42,668 nucleotides of DNA from Blastocatellia bacterium AA13 (GTDB lineage Bacteria > Acidobacteriota > Blastocatellia > UBA7656): positions 1 through 42,668 of the forward strand of contig QHVH01000050.1 of assembly GCA_003222245.1 (NCBI GenBank), read 5' to 3'. This document shows, piece by piece, positions 25,933-35,245 of this stretch (the first letter of the stretch is position 1; each line of letters starts with the position of its first letter). The notes below the pieces were generated by a model. It was given only the letters and a program-made list of their open reading frames with translations, was not told the DNA's origin and searched no databases. The position numbers were made by a program, and so were the translations under genes.

Positions 25933-27354
25933 TTGAACGTAGGTTCTTCATTGCGCATCTATGAGATCAATACGCGCCTGTATCGCAGGAGGTTCGCGGA
26001 CATAACCGAATCCGAGTTAGTTACCCTCGCAAAAAGCGGGTTCGATGCAATTTGGCTCATGGGGGTCTGGCAGGTCAGCGAGGCCTCGACGAAAATATCA
26101 CGGATTATCGAGTCGGATTATGAAGGCTCGCCTTTCGCGGTTCCTCTTTACGAGCTCAGCTCAGAGTTAGGCGGCCGTGAGGAGTACGAGGCGCTGAGGA
26201 AGCGCGTAAACTCAGCAGGAATGGCCGTCATCCTTGATTTTGTTTCAAATCATGTAGCCTTGGACTCACCCTGGATCGACTCTAATCCTGAGTGGTTCAT
26301 ACGAGCCGATTGCAGCGTCAGGCCGCAGTCGGTAAGCGAATACCATCTTCATCGTTCCGGCGAACTCATTGCATTCGGCCGTGATCCGTTCTTTCCCCCC
26401 TGGGTCGATACTGCGCAACTGGATTACACCTCGACAGCTCTGCGATCGCATATGATCGGTGTGTTGATGCGCATAGCGTCGCTCGCCGATGGGGTGCGTT
26501 GCGACATGGCAATGCTCTTGATGCGCGATTACATCCGCCGCCAGTGGTACCCCGGACTGCCGGATTCAATATTTGAAGCGAGAATGGATCGAGAGTTTTG
26601 GTCGGAGGCGATAACCCGGGTCAAGAGCGCACATCCAGGCTTCTTGTTTATAGCCGAGGCGTATTGGAGTTCCGAGCCGTCCTTGATTGAAATGGGTTTC
26701 GACTATTGCTACGAAAAGGAATTATATGATGGGATGGTTGCCAGAGACGTCCAGGTGATTCAGGGGCGTCTTTCGCGAGATTCGTCTGCTCTTCAGAAAT
26801 CGCTCTACTTTATTGAGAATCACGACGAGCTGAGGGCGGCAAATCTGTTCGAGCCCGCTACGAATCTCGCGGCCGCCGCGATGATACTGGCCTTGCCCGG
26901 GGCTGTCCTGATTCACGAGGGACAAATGTCCGGCAAGAAAGAACGCGTTCCCGTGCAGCGAGTAATACCGCTCATTTACGAAGAGCCGGACCGTGAATTG
27001 GAGGACTCCTACCTGCGACTCCTCAAGTGTACGGAATCGGAGCCTTTTAAGAGCGGAGAATTTGTACTGTTGAACGCCGAGCAGTCCGGACTGGTGATAT
27101 TCCTCCGACGAAAGAACGAAAATGTTGTTGTATATGTCGGCGCCGCTTCTCTCTCGGGAGTGAGCCTGGCTGAGGCAGCGGTCGATTTAACTTCGGCCGT
27201 GAGCGCGTCAGGCGGAGGCGTTCACATAGTCACCAATCTCCTGACAGGCGAAACTTGTGTGGTCACGACACACGAAGGTCGATTCATTGTCCATATAGGA
27301 CGTCTTGTTAAGGCCGAGTCGAAGTTCTGTCTCTTCCAAATAGCCGTGTTGTAG
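25933..27354 (+). CDS. Glycoside hydrolase family 13 (alpha-amylase-type) enzyme
   Basis: A 473-residue protein with all four classic GH13 regions: DFVSNH (Asp102), GVRCDMA with nucleophile Asp191, FIAEAYW with acid/base Glu242, and IENHDE with His297/Asp298. A beta-sandwich-like C-terminal domain follows. No signal peptide is seen, so it is likely cytoplasmic and acts on internal alpha-glucan, maltodextrin or trehalose-like sugars; the substrate cannot be told. The start is uncertain: TTG 25933 is used, 8 bases after the MarR stop, with another TTG at 25951. The catalytic loops are short compared with exported amylases. Confidence 0.85.
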   Translation: MNVGSSLRIYEINTRLYRRRFADITESELVTLAKSGFDAIWLMGVWQVSEASTKISRIIESDYEGSPFAVPLYELSSELGGREEYEALRKRVNSAGMAVILDFVSNHVALDSPWIDSNPEWFIRADCSVRPQSVSEYHLHRSGELIAFGRDPFFPPWVDTAQLDYTSTALRSHMIGVLMRIASLADGVRCDMAMLLMRDYIRRQWYPGLPDSIFEARMDREFWSEAITRVKSAHPGFLFIAEAYWSSEPSLIEMGFDYCYEKELYDGMVARDVQVIQGRLSRDSSALQKSLYFIENHDELRAANLFEPATNLAAAAMILALPGAVLIHEGQMSGKKERVPVQRVIPLIYEEPDRELEDSYLRLLKCTESEPFKSGEFVLLNAEQSGLVIFLRRKNENVVVYVGAASLSGVSLAEAAVDLTSAVSASGGGVHIVTNLLTGETCVVTTHEGRFIVHIGRLVKAESKFCLFQIAVL

Positions 27355-27363
27355 GATTCCACT

Positions 27364-29430
27364 TTAACGACCATTCTTACCGGCGCGATCGTTCCTCTCG
27401 AGTATGACGCTAGCGGACATTGAGGTATTCAAGTCTTCGATCATCTCGCTAAGCTGACTCCAGTCATTCAGATTTACGAGGCTCTGGCGAATTAAGAGCC
27501 GCCGCTCCAACACTAGCTTTCCGTTTTCCATTCGGTGCCGCAATTCAAATCGACCGAAGGAGCCCTCCAGGTCCACATCAACCGGGTGTTCATCTACTCT
27601 ATACTCCGCTGGAATATTTATCGTGACAGAATCTTCCTGAATGGACTTCATTTGTAACACGACGGGAAGTCTGCGTTGCTGAGCTTCGAGCGGCATAAAG
27701 AAACGCGGCGATGACGCAAATGGCTTGATAATCAGAAGCTTCTCATTGCTCGGGGCCGAGGCCGAATCCTGTAGCTCGTATTCTATGTCCAGCGGGACGC
27801 TGTGATCGGATTGTCCTCGGAAAACGAGCTTGTTCAATTTCAATCTGCTGAAAATTCCTGCCGCCATGTGTTCGATTTCGGTTTGATAGCTCGACTGCCT
27901 AGTCGACAGGAGCCTTCGAACCTGCGCGGCCCGCTGACCGCTGAATGATTCCATCACCTTTGCGGAGAGCAGTCCTCCGGGAGTTACGTCAATGGTGATC
28001 GTCTTCAGCATTCGATTCGCGGTCTCACTGGACGCGGGCAGACGGACCAGAGCTCCGGCTTCTTTACTAACAATCAATCCATAGCTTTCCTGCAAATAGA
28101 ACGGCAGATCTCCGATCGGAGTGATCTCATCAGTTGGATCGAAAAGGAGGAGCTTCCCGAGCGCGCCGGCATTAACGGTCATTTGGCCATCCTCGCCGAC
28201 GCTGATAGCCACTATTGCATGATTGAAGGGCAAGACAGATGGCGGATCGGCGCGCACGAACGTGGGATCGCCCGAATGCACGAGCACGTTGTACGAACTG
28301 AGTCCGACGGATGTCAGCAGAGCGCGCAACAAAGATGCTTTGTCTTTGCAGTCCCCATAGCCCGCTTTGAGAATCAAGCGTGCGGGATGCGGTCTGTAAC
28401 CGCCTATCGCTCCCAATTGAATTGATACATAGCGAATTTCCTGTACGAACCGGGTCAACGCCCTGATTTTTTCTTCGTTTGTAGTCAAGCCCGCGGTCAA
28501 CTCACGGGCGCGAGTTTCTATAGTTGTATCCACCGGGCCTGGAAGATCCATCAATCTCGCCGCCCATGCCGATGCCTCTCGCCAGGCGGCGAACGAGTTC
28601 TTTAGCAGCTTCCCTCGCGGAGGAAAGTAGGAGACTTCCACTTGCGCCGAGAGCGTTGAAGCATCAGGCATCATCGGTACCTGCTCGATGGCAGGGAGAT
28701 CCTTAAACTCCCAGGAATAAATTGTACTTCCCGTAACAACTGGAGCCGCGGGCTCGTGATTGAATAGCTGTGATCTGAGTTTCCATTCGCGTGGAATGCT
28801 CAGCTTGTAGCGGGACAACACCACCGGCGACGGACCCTGAAAAGCATGGATATCTTCGTTCGCCACCGGGTGCTCTTTCAGCTTCCATTCGAATGCCACG
28901 ACCGATCCAACGGCTACGTCGTCGAACTTCATCACTCGCCGGCGAATGTCGCTATAGAGGCCCTCGGTTGATTCTTCACTAACAGACTGTTTATTCAGCT
29001 TGATCACCTTTCCGTCGGGATGGACATGCCACGCTTTGAGCGACGACACGACTGTTTCATTGTCGGAGTTAACGGTCTTTACGGCAGCCGCCCGCCCGTC
29101 TGCTTTCAATATTCTCACCACCAATCGATAGCTGACATCCGCATCTCCATTCGATCTGATCCGTCTTGATTCTTCATCGAGAAGAACAACCGAGGAAGCA
29201 ACTCGAGAGAGCGGCGTCGAGTCGGAACTCATCGCCGCTTTCAGCCAGTCTGGAACTGAATCGGCCATCGATTGAGGGGCGCTAAGAAACAGAAGCAAAG
29301 CTGCAAGCCAGGCGCGATGAAACAGCCAGCGGCGGTTCTTGCGTCTGGTTGACAGCGCTCCGCGGGCTCTGGCATCCTGACTGTTTGTTTGCGGCGCTTC
29401 AGCCGCAAGATGAGATTTGAAAGGGGTCAT
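27364..29430 (-). CDS. Exported DUF3857 / transglutaminase-like protein
   Basis: A 688-residue protein. A long N-region with basic residues precedes a hydrophobic stretch WLAALLLFLSAPQSMA, so export is likely. A DUF3857-type domain (about residues 60-260) is followed by a transglutaminase-like domain whose catalytic cysteine is in GYGDCKDKASLL (about Cys361) and histidine in FNHAIVAI (about His404). A beta-rich C-terminal part follows. Such proteins are common in Bacteroidetes and Acidobacteria; their substrates are unknown, and peptide or glycan-protein bond chemistry is only inferred. It is convergent with the amylase-family gene. Confidence 0.85.
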   Translation of the reverse strand: MTPFKSHLAAEAPQTNSQDARARGALSTRRKNRRWLFHRAWLAALLLFLSAPQSMADSVPDWLKAAMSSDSTPLSRVASSVVLLDEESRRIRSNGDADVSYRLVVRILKADGRAAAVKTVNSDNETVVSSLKAWHVHPDGKVIKLNKQSVSEESTEGLYSDIRRRVMKFDDVAVGSVVAFEWKLKEHPVANEDIHAFQGPSPVVLSRYKLSIPREWKLRSQLFNHEPAAPVVTGSTIYSWEFKDLPAIEQVPMMPDASTLSAQVEVSYFPPRGKLLKNSFAAWREASAWAARLMDLPGPVDTTIETRARELTAGLTTNEEKIRALTRFVQEIRYVSIQLGAIGGYRPHPARLILKAGYGDCKDKASLLRALLTSVGLSSYNVLVHSGDPTFVRADPPSVLPFNHAIVAISVGEDGQMTVNAGALGKLLLFDPTDEITPIGDLPFYLQESYGLIVSKEAGALVRLPASSETANRMLKTITIDVTPGGLLSAKVMESFSGQRAAQVRRLLSTRQSSYQTEIEHMAAGIFSRLKLNKLVFRGQSDHSVPLDIEYELQDSASAPSNEKLLIIKPFASSPRFFMPLEAQQRRLPVVLQMKSIQEDSVTINIPAEYRVDEHPVDVDLEGSFGRFELRHRMENGKLVLERRLLIRQSLVNLNDWSQLSEMIEDLNTSMSASVILERNDRAGKNGR

Positions 29431-29439
29431 CAGTTTTAT

Positions 29440-29673
29440 ATGTCTACGCGAAGAGGAACTGCCAGAGGGGTTCGATTGACCTGTCCGAAATGCGCCGCCA
29501 AATTCACCGTTGTCGCATTCCTATCGAATGGAATCAACGCCAATGAATACTGGCGAGGAAGAGCCGAAGAGCACGACTGCGCAGCGCACGCAAAGGCTCT
29601 TCTCGCGATGCAGTCGGGCGATGGAACCAAGAACCCGTTGAAGGCTTCAAAGGCTGCCGCAAAAGGAAAATAG
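29440..29673 (+). CDS. Small zinc-ribbon-like hypothetical protein
   Basis: 77 residues from ATG 29440. It has a CPKC knuckle near residue 15 and a later HDCAAH, which could bind zinc, and ends in a Lys/Ala-rich tail. Not recognised as a known family. It diverges from the DUF3857 gene with starts only 9 bases apart. An AAAGGGG lies 15 bases upstream, and earlier in-frame starts (ATG 29410, TTG 29389) would run into the neighbour's coding region. It may be a nucleic-acid-binding protein, but that is only suggested by the CPKC motif and basic tail. Confidence 0.5.
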   Translation: MSTRRGTARGVRLTCPKCAAKFTVVAFLSNGINANEYWRGRAEEHDCAAHAKALLAMQSGDGTKNPLKASKAAAKGK

Positions 29674-29724
29674 ATCTCCAACGAGCGTCGGGCGTCCACT
29701 GGATTCGAGGACCCTGGCGCTCGT

Positions 29725-30693
29725 TTACTTTTCGGTCTGCCGTTGTATTCCCAATTGAACGAGGCTTGCGGCCTGTACGGAGGATGCAGGCCTCGTTAGT
29801 CCGTGTATCAAACCCGACTTCCCTCCGCTTATATGTCTGCCGGCATGATATGAGCTGCGAACAAGGGGACCGGCCTCAACAAACCTGAATCCGAGGGCCA
29901 ACGCCTCTTCTTCCAATTCAGCAAACTCGGCCGGAGCATAATATTTTTCAATAGGAATATGTTTCGGTGTCGGGCTTAAATATTGTCCTACCGTCAGAAT
30001 ATCGCAGCCTGTCGCTCGAATATCTCGAAACGTCTGGACCAGCTCGCTCGATGTTTCTCCAAGGCCGACCATCAAGCCTGATTTTGTAAGAAATTGGCGC
30101 TCGCTTTTTCGAAGATTCGCCTGCGTTAACAACTCCAGCGATTGCTCGTAGCGCGCATCTGGACGCACACGCTTATACAAGCGCGGCACGGTTTCCGTAT
30201 TGTGGTTCAAGACGTCGGGTTTAGCGTCAATCACAATGCTCAGCGCCTTAGCATTGCCGCAAAAATCAGGAATCAGAACTTCAATTGAGCATTCAGGATT
30301 CAGATAACGAATCCACTCGATGGTCCGCGCGAAGTGAACGGCTCCGCCGTCTTCGAGCTCGTCTCTATTCACGCTGGTGACAACGGCATGACTGAGGCCA
30401 AGTTTTTGGACAGCTTCTCCAACGTGCCGCGGTTCTTCAGGATCCAAGGGCAGCGGTTTTCCTTTTCCCACCGCGCAAAATCCGCAGTGACGCGTACACG
30501 TGTCGCCTAGAATCATGAAGGTGGCCGTGCCATCGCCCCAGCACTCAAAAATGTTTGGACAACGAGCCTCCTGGCAGACCGTGTGAAGGCTGAGATCGTT
30601 AATCATCTGTGTTACGCGATCGAACGTCTCGCCTAAGCTGAGCCTTACTTTGAGCCAATCAGGTCTCGGTCCGCTTAGTTTTGGTTTTGCCAT
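29725..30693 (-). CDS. lipA: Lipoyl synthase
   Basis: 322 residues, the usual length. The auxiliary cluster motif is Cys40, Cys45 and Cys51 (CQEARCPNIFEC) and the radical SAM cluster is Cys66, Cys70 and Cys73 (CTRHCGFC). A conserved RSSYHA near the C-terminus supplies the serine ligand. LipA inserts two sulfurs into the octanoyl group attached by LipB, making the lipoyl cofactor for the E2 protein encoded upstream. It is the last gene of the operon, 85 bases after the metal transporter gene. Confidence 0.95.
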   Translation of the reverse strand: MAKPKLSGPRPDWLKVRLSLGETFDRVTQMINDLSLHTVCQEARCPNIFECWGDGTATFMILGDTCTRHCGFCAVGKGKPLPLDPEEPRHVGEAVQKLGLSHAVVTSVNRDELEDGGAVHFARTIEWIRYLNPECSIEVLIPDFCGNAKALSIVIDAKPDVLNHNTETVPRLYKRVRPDARYEQSLELLTQANLRKSERQFLTKSGLMVGLGETSSELVQTFRDIRATGCDILTVGQYLSPTPKHIPIEKYYAPAEFAELEEEALALGFRFVEAGPLVRSSYHAGRHISGGKSGLIHGLTRPASSVQAASLVQLGIQRQTEK

Positions 30694-30778
30694 GGTAGAG
30701 AAACCAATTCTGGCGCAGGCTCACTTCCGGCGCAAGCTTGATATGTTTTTCGCTGATATGTTTTCACGTTCGACGCGC

Positions 30779-31474
30779 TCAGGAGACGGCCCGCGCGATG
30801 AAGAAGGCAGCGGCGGCGGCCAATCCGCCGATAAGAGTTGTTCGTACCGCGCTCTTCAACGGCCGCGCTCCCGTGAATCTGGCCTTGATGAAGCCGAATG
30901 CCGCAAGCGCACAAAGAGTAACAGCGATCGATGCAATAAATGCCGTACGAGCGTTGGACAGTATGATATAGGGCGCGAGCGGAATCAGTCCGCCTATTAT
31001 ATAAGAGCCGCCAATCGTGAAGGCACTGGTGAAAACGCGTCGAGGATCGGGCCGCTCGAGACCCAACTCGAATCGCATCATGAAATCAACCCACGCCTCC
31101 GGACGCTGTGATAGCGCTTCGGCAACCGCGGTGCTTTCGTTATGCGACAAGCCATATTCTTGCAGTACCGCGACCACCTCGGCGGCTTCTTCACGGGGTT
31201 TCTGACCTATTTCAATATTTTCTCGAGCGCGTTCGCGGTTGTAGTGCTCGACGTCGTTCTTTGCCGCGAGATATCCGCCGACGCCCATCGCGATAGAGCC
31301 CGCCGCAATCTCGGCGAAACCCGCTATCACAATGAGCGAAGTCGAATCGACCGCGCCCGAAAGCCCGGCAGCCAGCGCGAAAGGTACTGTTAGTCCGTCG
31401 GACATTCCTATTACGATATCCCTGACGACGTGGCCGGCAGTGAAGTGCCGCTCGATGTGAGGTGTCTGAGGCAT
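30779..31474 (-). CDS. VIT1/CCC1-family Fe2+/Mn2+ transporter
   Basis: A 231-residue protein with five predicted membrane helices and the VIT1/CCC1 fold. Asp26 is in GMSDGLTVPFALAAGLSG. The cytoplasmic metal-binding domain has Glu85, Glu88, Glu96, Glu99, Met132, Met133 and Glu136 (FMMRFELGLE). With a constant offset of 17 these match every iron-binding position I recall from Eucalyptus VIT1 (E102, E105, E113, E116, M149, M150, E153, plus D43). It likely exports ferrous iron or manganese from the cytoplasm. It sits between lipB and lipA, 30 bases after lipB. Confidence 0.88.
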   Translation of the reverse strand: MPQTPHIERHFTAGHVVRDIVIGMSDGLTVPFALAAGLSGAVDSTSLIVIAGFAEIAAGSIAMGVGGYLAAKNDVEHYNRERARENIEIGQKPREEAAEVVAVLQEYGLSHNESTAVAEALSQRPEAWVDFMMRFELGLERPDPRRVFTSAFTIGGSYIIGGLIPLAPYIILSNARTAFIASIAVTLCALAAFGFIKARFTGARPLKSAVRTTLIGGLAAAAAFFIARAVS

Positions 31475-31503
31475 GCCTGGTTGGGTCAGATCGAGGTGTG
31501 TCG

Positions 31504-32190
31504 TTAGCGCCAGCCGTTGCCGGTTACGTTCACGGTTCGATCAAAGACGACGGCGAAATGTTTAATTAGAGTTTCGGCTGCCGTCTCCAAGCGGACGGGC
31601 TCTCCCAGAGTCTTTGATAAGGATGTCACTCCCTTATCGCGAATGCCGCAAGGAACGATCATATTAAAGTAGTCCAAATCGGTAGCGACGTTGAGCGCGA
31701 AGCCGTGGCTCGTGATCCATCGCGCGATTCTAACGCCTATTGCCGCAATCTTCTCATCGCCTACCCAGACGCCGGTCAGTCCCTTGATTCTGGAGCCTTC
31801 GATGCCGAACTCGGCAATTGTCCTGATGAGCACTTCTTCGAGATCTCGAACATAGCGGTGCACGTCGCATCGATCGGGTCTCAGATTGACGATTGGATAG
31901 CCGACCAGTTGGCCGGGGCCGTGATAGGTAACATCGCCGCCACGCCCGATATGATGTACTTCAATTGAATCGCTATCGAGTTCCGCCGGCGTCGCCAGAA
32001 TGTTCTCGTCACTGGCGCCCCGGCCAAGGGTAAAAACGTGGGGGTGTTCAAGCAACAGAAGCTGATCCGGTTCGCCTCCCGCGCATTTCGCGATTGCCTC
32101 CTCTTGAAGGGCGAGGCCGTCGGCATATGAGACGATCCCGAGCATTCTGGCATCGCAGACACGGTTTGCTTGGATCGGAGCCGTTCCCAT
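31504..32190 (-). CDS. lipB: Lipoate-protein ligase B (octanoyltransferase)
   Basis: 228 residues from ATG 32190. Hallmarks are RGGDVTYHGPGQLVGYPI, the catalytic lysine Lys147 in GDEKIAAIGVRI and the acyl-accepting cysteine Cys181 in IVPCGI. LipB transfers octanoate from ACP to lipoyl domains; LipA completes the cofactor. The upstream in-frame TTG at 32217 would add nine residues without a Shine-Dalgarno, so ATG 32190 is preferred, though both are possible. It directly follows the E2 gene, whose lipoyl domain is an expected substrate. Confidence 0.93.
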   Translation of the reverse strand: MGTAPIQANRVCDARMLGIVSYADGLALQEEAIAKCAGGEPDQLLLLEHPHVFTLGRGASDENILATPAELDSDSIEVHHIGRGGDVTYHGPGQLVGYPIVNLRPDRCDVHRYVRDLEEVLIRTIAEFGIEGSRIKGLTGVWVGDEKIAAIGVRIARWITSHGFALNVATDLDYFNMIVPCGIRDKGVTSLSKTLGEPVRLETAAETLIKHFAVVFDRTVNVTGNGWR

Positions 32191-32229
32191 CGAAGAACCG
32201 CAAAATGTGCGCGGCAATAAAACCGCCGT

Positions 32230-33570
32230 TTACGAAGTAAAATTACCCGACTCGATCACGTCGCGAACCAACGCCAGGAACTGATCAGCAACAGCGCCGT
32301 CGATTACCCTATGATCGAAGCTGAGCCCCAGGATGCCGATCTGCCGAATAGCGATCGCATCGTCTATCACCACCGGCCTCTTCTTGATCACTCCCACGCC
32401 AAGTATAGCCACCTGGGGCTGATTGATTATGGGAGTACCTATGAGACCTCCGAAGCCTCCGGGATTGGTGATAGTGAAAGTGCCGCCCTGTACCTCATCC
32501 GGTTTGAGCTGCTTTGTTCGAGCGCGTTCGCCAAGATCGTTAACGGCGCGAGCAAGACCCAGCAGCGATTTTTCATCGGAGTTTCTGATCACCGGCACTA
32601 TCAATCCCCAGTCGAGCGCGACCGCGACGCCGATATTGACGTCCTTCTTATATACAATTTGGTCGCCCCAAACTGATGAATTGAGGATGGGCCACTTTCG
32701 AATCCCTTCTATGACCGCCTTCATAATGAAGGGCATGAACGTTAGCTTCACTCCATCGCGCTGATATTCACCCTTGAGCGAGTCCCTGAGTTTAGCTGTC
32801 TCCGTGAAATCAACTTCCATGAAGGAAGTAACGTGGGCCGAGGTCCTGCGGCTTTCGACCATTCTCTCGGCGATGCGTCGCCGCATTACCGACATCGGTT
32901 CTATTTCAACGCGGTCGCCATCGGCATATGGCTGAGGCCCGGTATCCGTCGCGGCCGCTGCCGGCGGGGCGATCAGCTGCGGAGCGCGAGGCGGCGCGGC
33001 CGGCGAAGTAGAAGCCGGTGATGCCGGAGCAGCCTTCTCAGCGCCTCGATTCTCGATGTAGCTCAAAATATCGTTCTTGCTTACACGTCCGCCTATACCT
33101 GTTCCTTCAATTCCCGAAATATCGATGTTGTGCTCGGCGGCGATTTTCCGTACCAGAGGAGAGCTCTTTTGACGTCTGTCGTCATCCGCAGCTCCTTGCG
33201 GCTCGGCCGGCTTTGCTGCCGGTGGAAGCGTCGGTTGGAAGGCTTGTGGAGGCGGAGCAGGTTTCTGCTGAGGTTCGGCCGCGGGTTTCGATTCGGCCGC
33301 CGGTTGCGCCTTCGGAGAGGCGCCCGCGGCGCTCCCTCCGTTTATCACCGCGACTGTTGTATTGACGGCAACCGTTTCACCTTCTTTGACCAGTATCTCG
33401 GAGAGCACGCCTGACGCGGGCGCGGGGATTTCGGCGTCCACTTTATCGGTAGATATTTCAAAGAGGGGCTCATCGCGTTTGACGGCCTCGCCGACCTGCT
33501 TGAGCCACTTTACAATTGTGCCCTCGGCGATCGATTCGCCCATCTGCGGCATCTTGACGTCTTCGCTCAT
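32230..33570 (-). CDS. Dihydrolipoamide acyltransferase (E2) of a 2-oxoacid dehydrogenase complex
   Basis: A 446-residue E2 core protein. One lipoyl domain with the lipoylated lysine in ISTDKVDAEIPAPASG (residues 1-80), an Ala/Pro linker, an E3-binding domain SSPLVRKIAAEHNIDISGI, a second Ala/Pro linker and a catalytic domain of about 230 residues ending with LSFDHRVIDGAVADQF, which holds the HxxxD active site. GGGAGAG precedes the ATG. Whether the complex oxidises pyruvate, branched-chain acids or acetoin cannot be decided from these proteins alone. Confidence 0.93.
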   Translation of the reverse strand: MSEDVKMPQMGESIAEGTIVKWLKQVGEAVKRDEPLFEISTDKVDAEIPAPASGVLSEILVKEGETVAVNTTVAVINGGSAAGASPKAQPAAESKPAAEPQQKPAPPPQAFQPTLPPAAKPAEPQGAADDDRRQKSSPLVRKIAAEHNIDISGIEGTGIGGRVSKNDILSYIENRGAEKAAPASPASTSPAAPPRAPQLIAPPAAAATDTGPQPYADGDRVEIEPMSVMRRRIAERMVESRRTSAHVTSFMEVDFTETAKLRDSLKGEYQRDGVKLTFMPFIMKAVIEGIRKWPILNSSVWGDQIVYKKDVNIGVAVALDWGLIVPVIRNSDEKSLLGLARAVNDLGERARTKQLKPDEVQGGTFTITNPGGFGGLIGTPIINQPQVAILGVGVIKKRPVVIDDAIAIRQIGILGLSFDHRVIDGAVADQFLALVRDVIESGNFTS

Positions 33571-33609
33571 ACTCGTTTTATCTCTCCCATTCCATTCAAA
33601 GGCAGTTGG

Positions 33610-34590
33610 CTAATAGGCCGCGAGCGACCGCGCAGCCTTCAACAGGTCATCCACTTGCGGTAAAAAGAATTCCTCCAGGGGAGGCGCGTAAGGGACCGGT
33701 GTGTCGATCGATGTCACCCTCGTCACCGGACCGTCAAGATACTCGAACACCTCTTCGTTGATGACCGCCGTCAGCTCGCCTGCCATTCCGCCGGTTTTAG
33801 TTGCTTCATGAAGAATAATAACCTTGCTCGTCTTCTTTACGGTCTCCGAGACGGCTTCGCGATCGAAGGGCTGGAGCGTTCTGAGGTCAATCACTTCCAC
33901 GTCGATCCCTTCCTGTTGTAACCGCTCCGCGGCGTCGAGCGCGGTGTAGACCATTGCGCCGTAAGTTATGACCGACAGATCCTTGCCCTCTCGTCTGACT
34001 GCCGCCTTTCCGATGGGAACTATATAGTCGTCGGCCGGCACCTCTTGTTTGATCTTGGGATTTCGGTAGAGCAGTTTGTGTTCAAAAAAGAGCACCGGAT
34101 CATCGTCCCTGATGGCTGCCTTAATCAACCCTTTCGCGTCATAAGGGGTTGACGGCTCAACCATCTTCAATCCCGGCGTATTCAGAAAAAAGGACTCCAC
34201 GTTCTGCGAGTGAAAGGGTCCCGCGTGAACGCCGCCTCCGCTGGGTCCTCGAACGACGATGGGAATACCGATACCCTGCCGGTATCGGCTCTTGGCGGCG
34301 TAGTTGGTAAGCATATCAAAGCAGCACGAAATGAAATCTATGAACTGCATCTCGGCTACTGGACGCATTCCCATCATCGCCGCTCCGCAAGCCGCTCCGA
34401 CGATCGCGGTTTCGGAGATTGGCGTATCGATCACGCGCTCCGCGCCGAACTTATCGATGAAGCCTTCCGTTACCTTGAACGCGCCGCCGTATACGCCTAT
34501 ATCCTCGCCGAGCAGGAATACATCTTTATCCCGCTCCATCTCTTCCCACAGCCCCTGTCTTATTGCTTCGAGTAAAGTTATTGCCGCCAT
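33610..34590 (-). CDS. 2-oxoacid dehydrogenase E1 beta subunit
   Basis: 326 residues, normal length for E1 beta. Recognisable are MERDKDVFLLGEDIGVYGG, VAEMQFIDFI, RGPSGGGVHAGPFHSQ and the C-terminal transketolase domain with VIDLRTLQPFD. It pairs with E1 alpha to build the thiamine-diphosphate active site that decarboxylates a 2-oxoacid and passes the acyl group to E2. GGAG lies five bases before ATG 34590, 22 bases after the E1 alpha stop. The gene is intact, which contrasts with the damaged E1 alpha gene in front of it. Confidence 0.94.
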   Translation of the reverse strand: MAAITLLEAIRQGLWEEMERDKDVFLLGEDIGVYGGAFKVTEGFIDKFGAERVIDTPISETAIVGAACGAAMMGMRPVAEMQFIDFISCCFDMLTNYAAKSRYRQGIGIPIVVRGPSGGGVHAGPFHSQNVESFFLNTPGLKMVEPSTPYDAKGLIKAAIRDDDPVLFFEHKLLYRNPKIKQEVPADDYIVPIGKAAVRREGKDLSVITYGAMVYTALDAAERLQQEGIDVEVIDLRTLQPFDREAVSETVKKTSKVIILHEATKTGGMAGELTAVINEEVFEYLDGPVTRVTSIDTPVPYAPPLEEFFLPQVDDLLKAARSLAAY

Positions 34591-34612
34591 AGCACTCCAA
34601 ATTCGGATTTTC

Positions 34613-35245
34613 TCATCTGGTTAGCACCCCTGCAGCCTCCGACGCGTAGACTTCTCCGTCGGCATCTTCCGGCCGTGGAAGCGGCTGACCGTCGGCCCAT
34701 TTCAGATCGTCGGCCAACAGAGTTTCAACTCGCTCGGTTATCTTCTCAATCTCCGCCTCGATAGCGGTGTCTTGTTGCTTCAGTGTCTTTTCCAATGCGC
34801 CGATCGGATCGCGTTTTCGCCATTGATCGAGCAGCTCTTTTGGCACATAGGATTGGTTGTCGTGCGCAGCATGCCCTCGCATTCTGAAGCTTTTTGCTTC
34901 GATCAAACTCGGCCCGCCGCCGTCCCTGCTTCTGGCGACTGCGCGCTCGGCTGATTTATAGACCGCCAGGACATCGTTGCCGTCCACGATCTCGCTCGGA
35001 ATGCCATAAGCCTTAGCGCGATCGGCCAGATTCAAAATCCGCATCTGCTTTGTGGTTGGAGTCGAATACGCGTAGCCGTTGTTTTCCGCGACGATGACCA
35101 GCGGAAGGTTTTGAACGGCGGCGAAGTTCGCGGCCTCGTGAAATGCGCCCGTGCTTGTTCCGCCGTCCCCGATATAGACCATGCCGACGGTTTTCTTGCC
35201 TTGCATTCTTGCGGCAAGCACGACTCCGTTCATCACGGCTATCAT
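34613..35245 (-). CDS. 2-oxoacid dehydrogenase E1 alpha subunit, truncated at the N-terminus
   Basis: 210 residues from the only in-frame ATG, against roughly 320-350 for intact E1 alpha. The thiamine-diphosphate motif survives: IGDGGTSTGAFHEAANFAA, then VAENNGYAYSTP, and the later RGHAAHD histidine. The frame stays open upstream of this ATG and still encodes E1 alpha sequence (ARGTSPARGRDQNLHFTDLK), but it has no start codon before it meets the lpd stop. About 75-100 N-terminal residues, including the region that normally helps hold the cofactor, are missing. Either the gene is decaying or a segment was lost in assembly. Intact E1 beta and E2 downstream make an assembly error or strain-level deletion plausible. 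Confidence 0.75.
   Translation of the reverse strand: MIAVMNGVVLAARMQGKKTVGMVYIGDGGTSTGAFHEAANFAAVQNLPLVIVAENNGYAYSTPTTKQMRILNLADRAKAYGIPSEIVDGNDVLAVYKSAERAVARSRDGGGPSLIEAKSFRMRGHAAHDNQSYVPKELLDQWRKRDPIGALEKTLKQQDTAIEAEIEKITERVETLLADDLKWADGQPLPRPEDADGEVYASEAAGVLTR

Noticed and set aside
33018-33365. 115-codon + strand frame opposite the E2 linkers
   Set aside because: It is the complement of the Ala/Pro-rich linkers and has no coding support.
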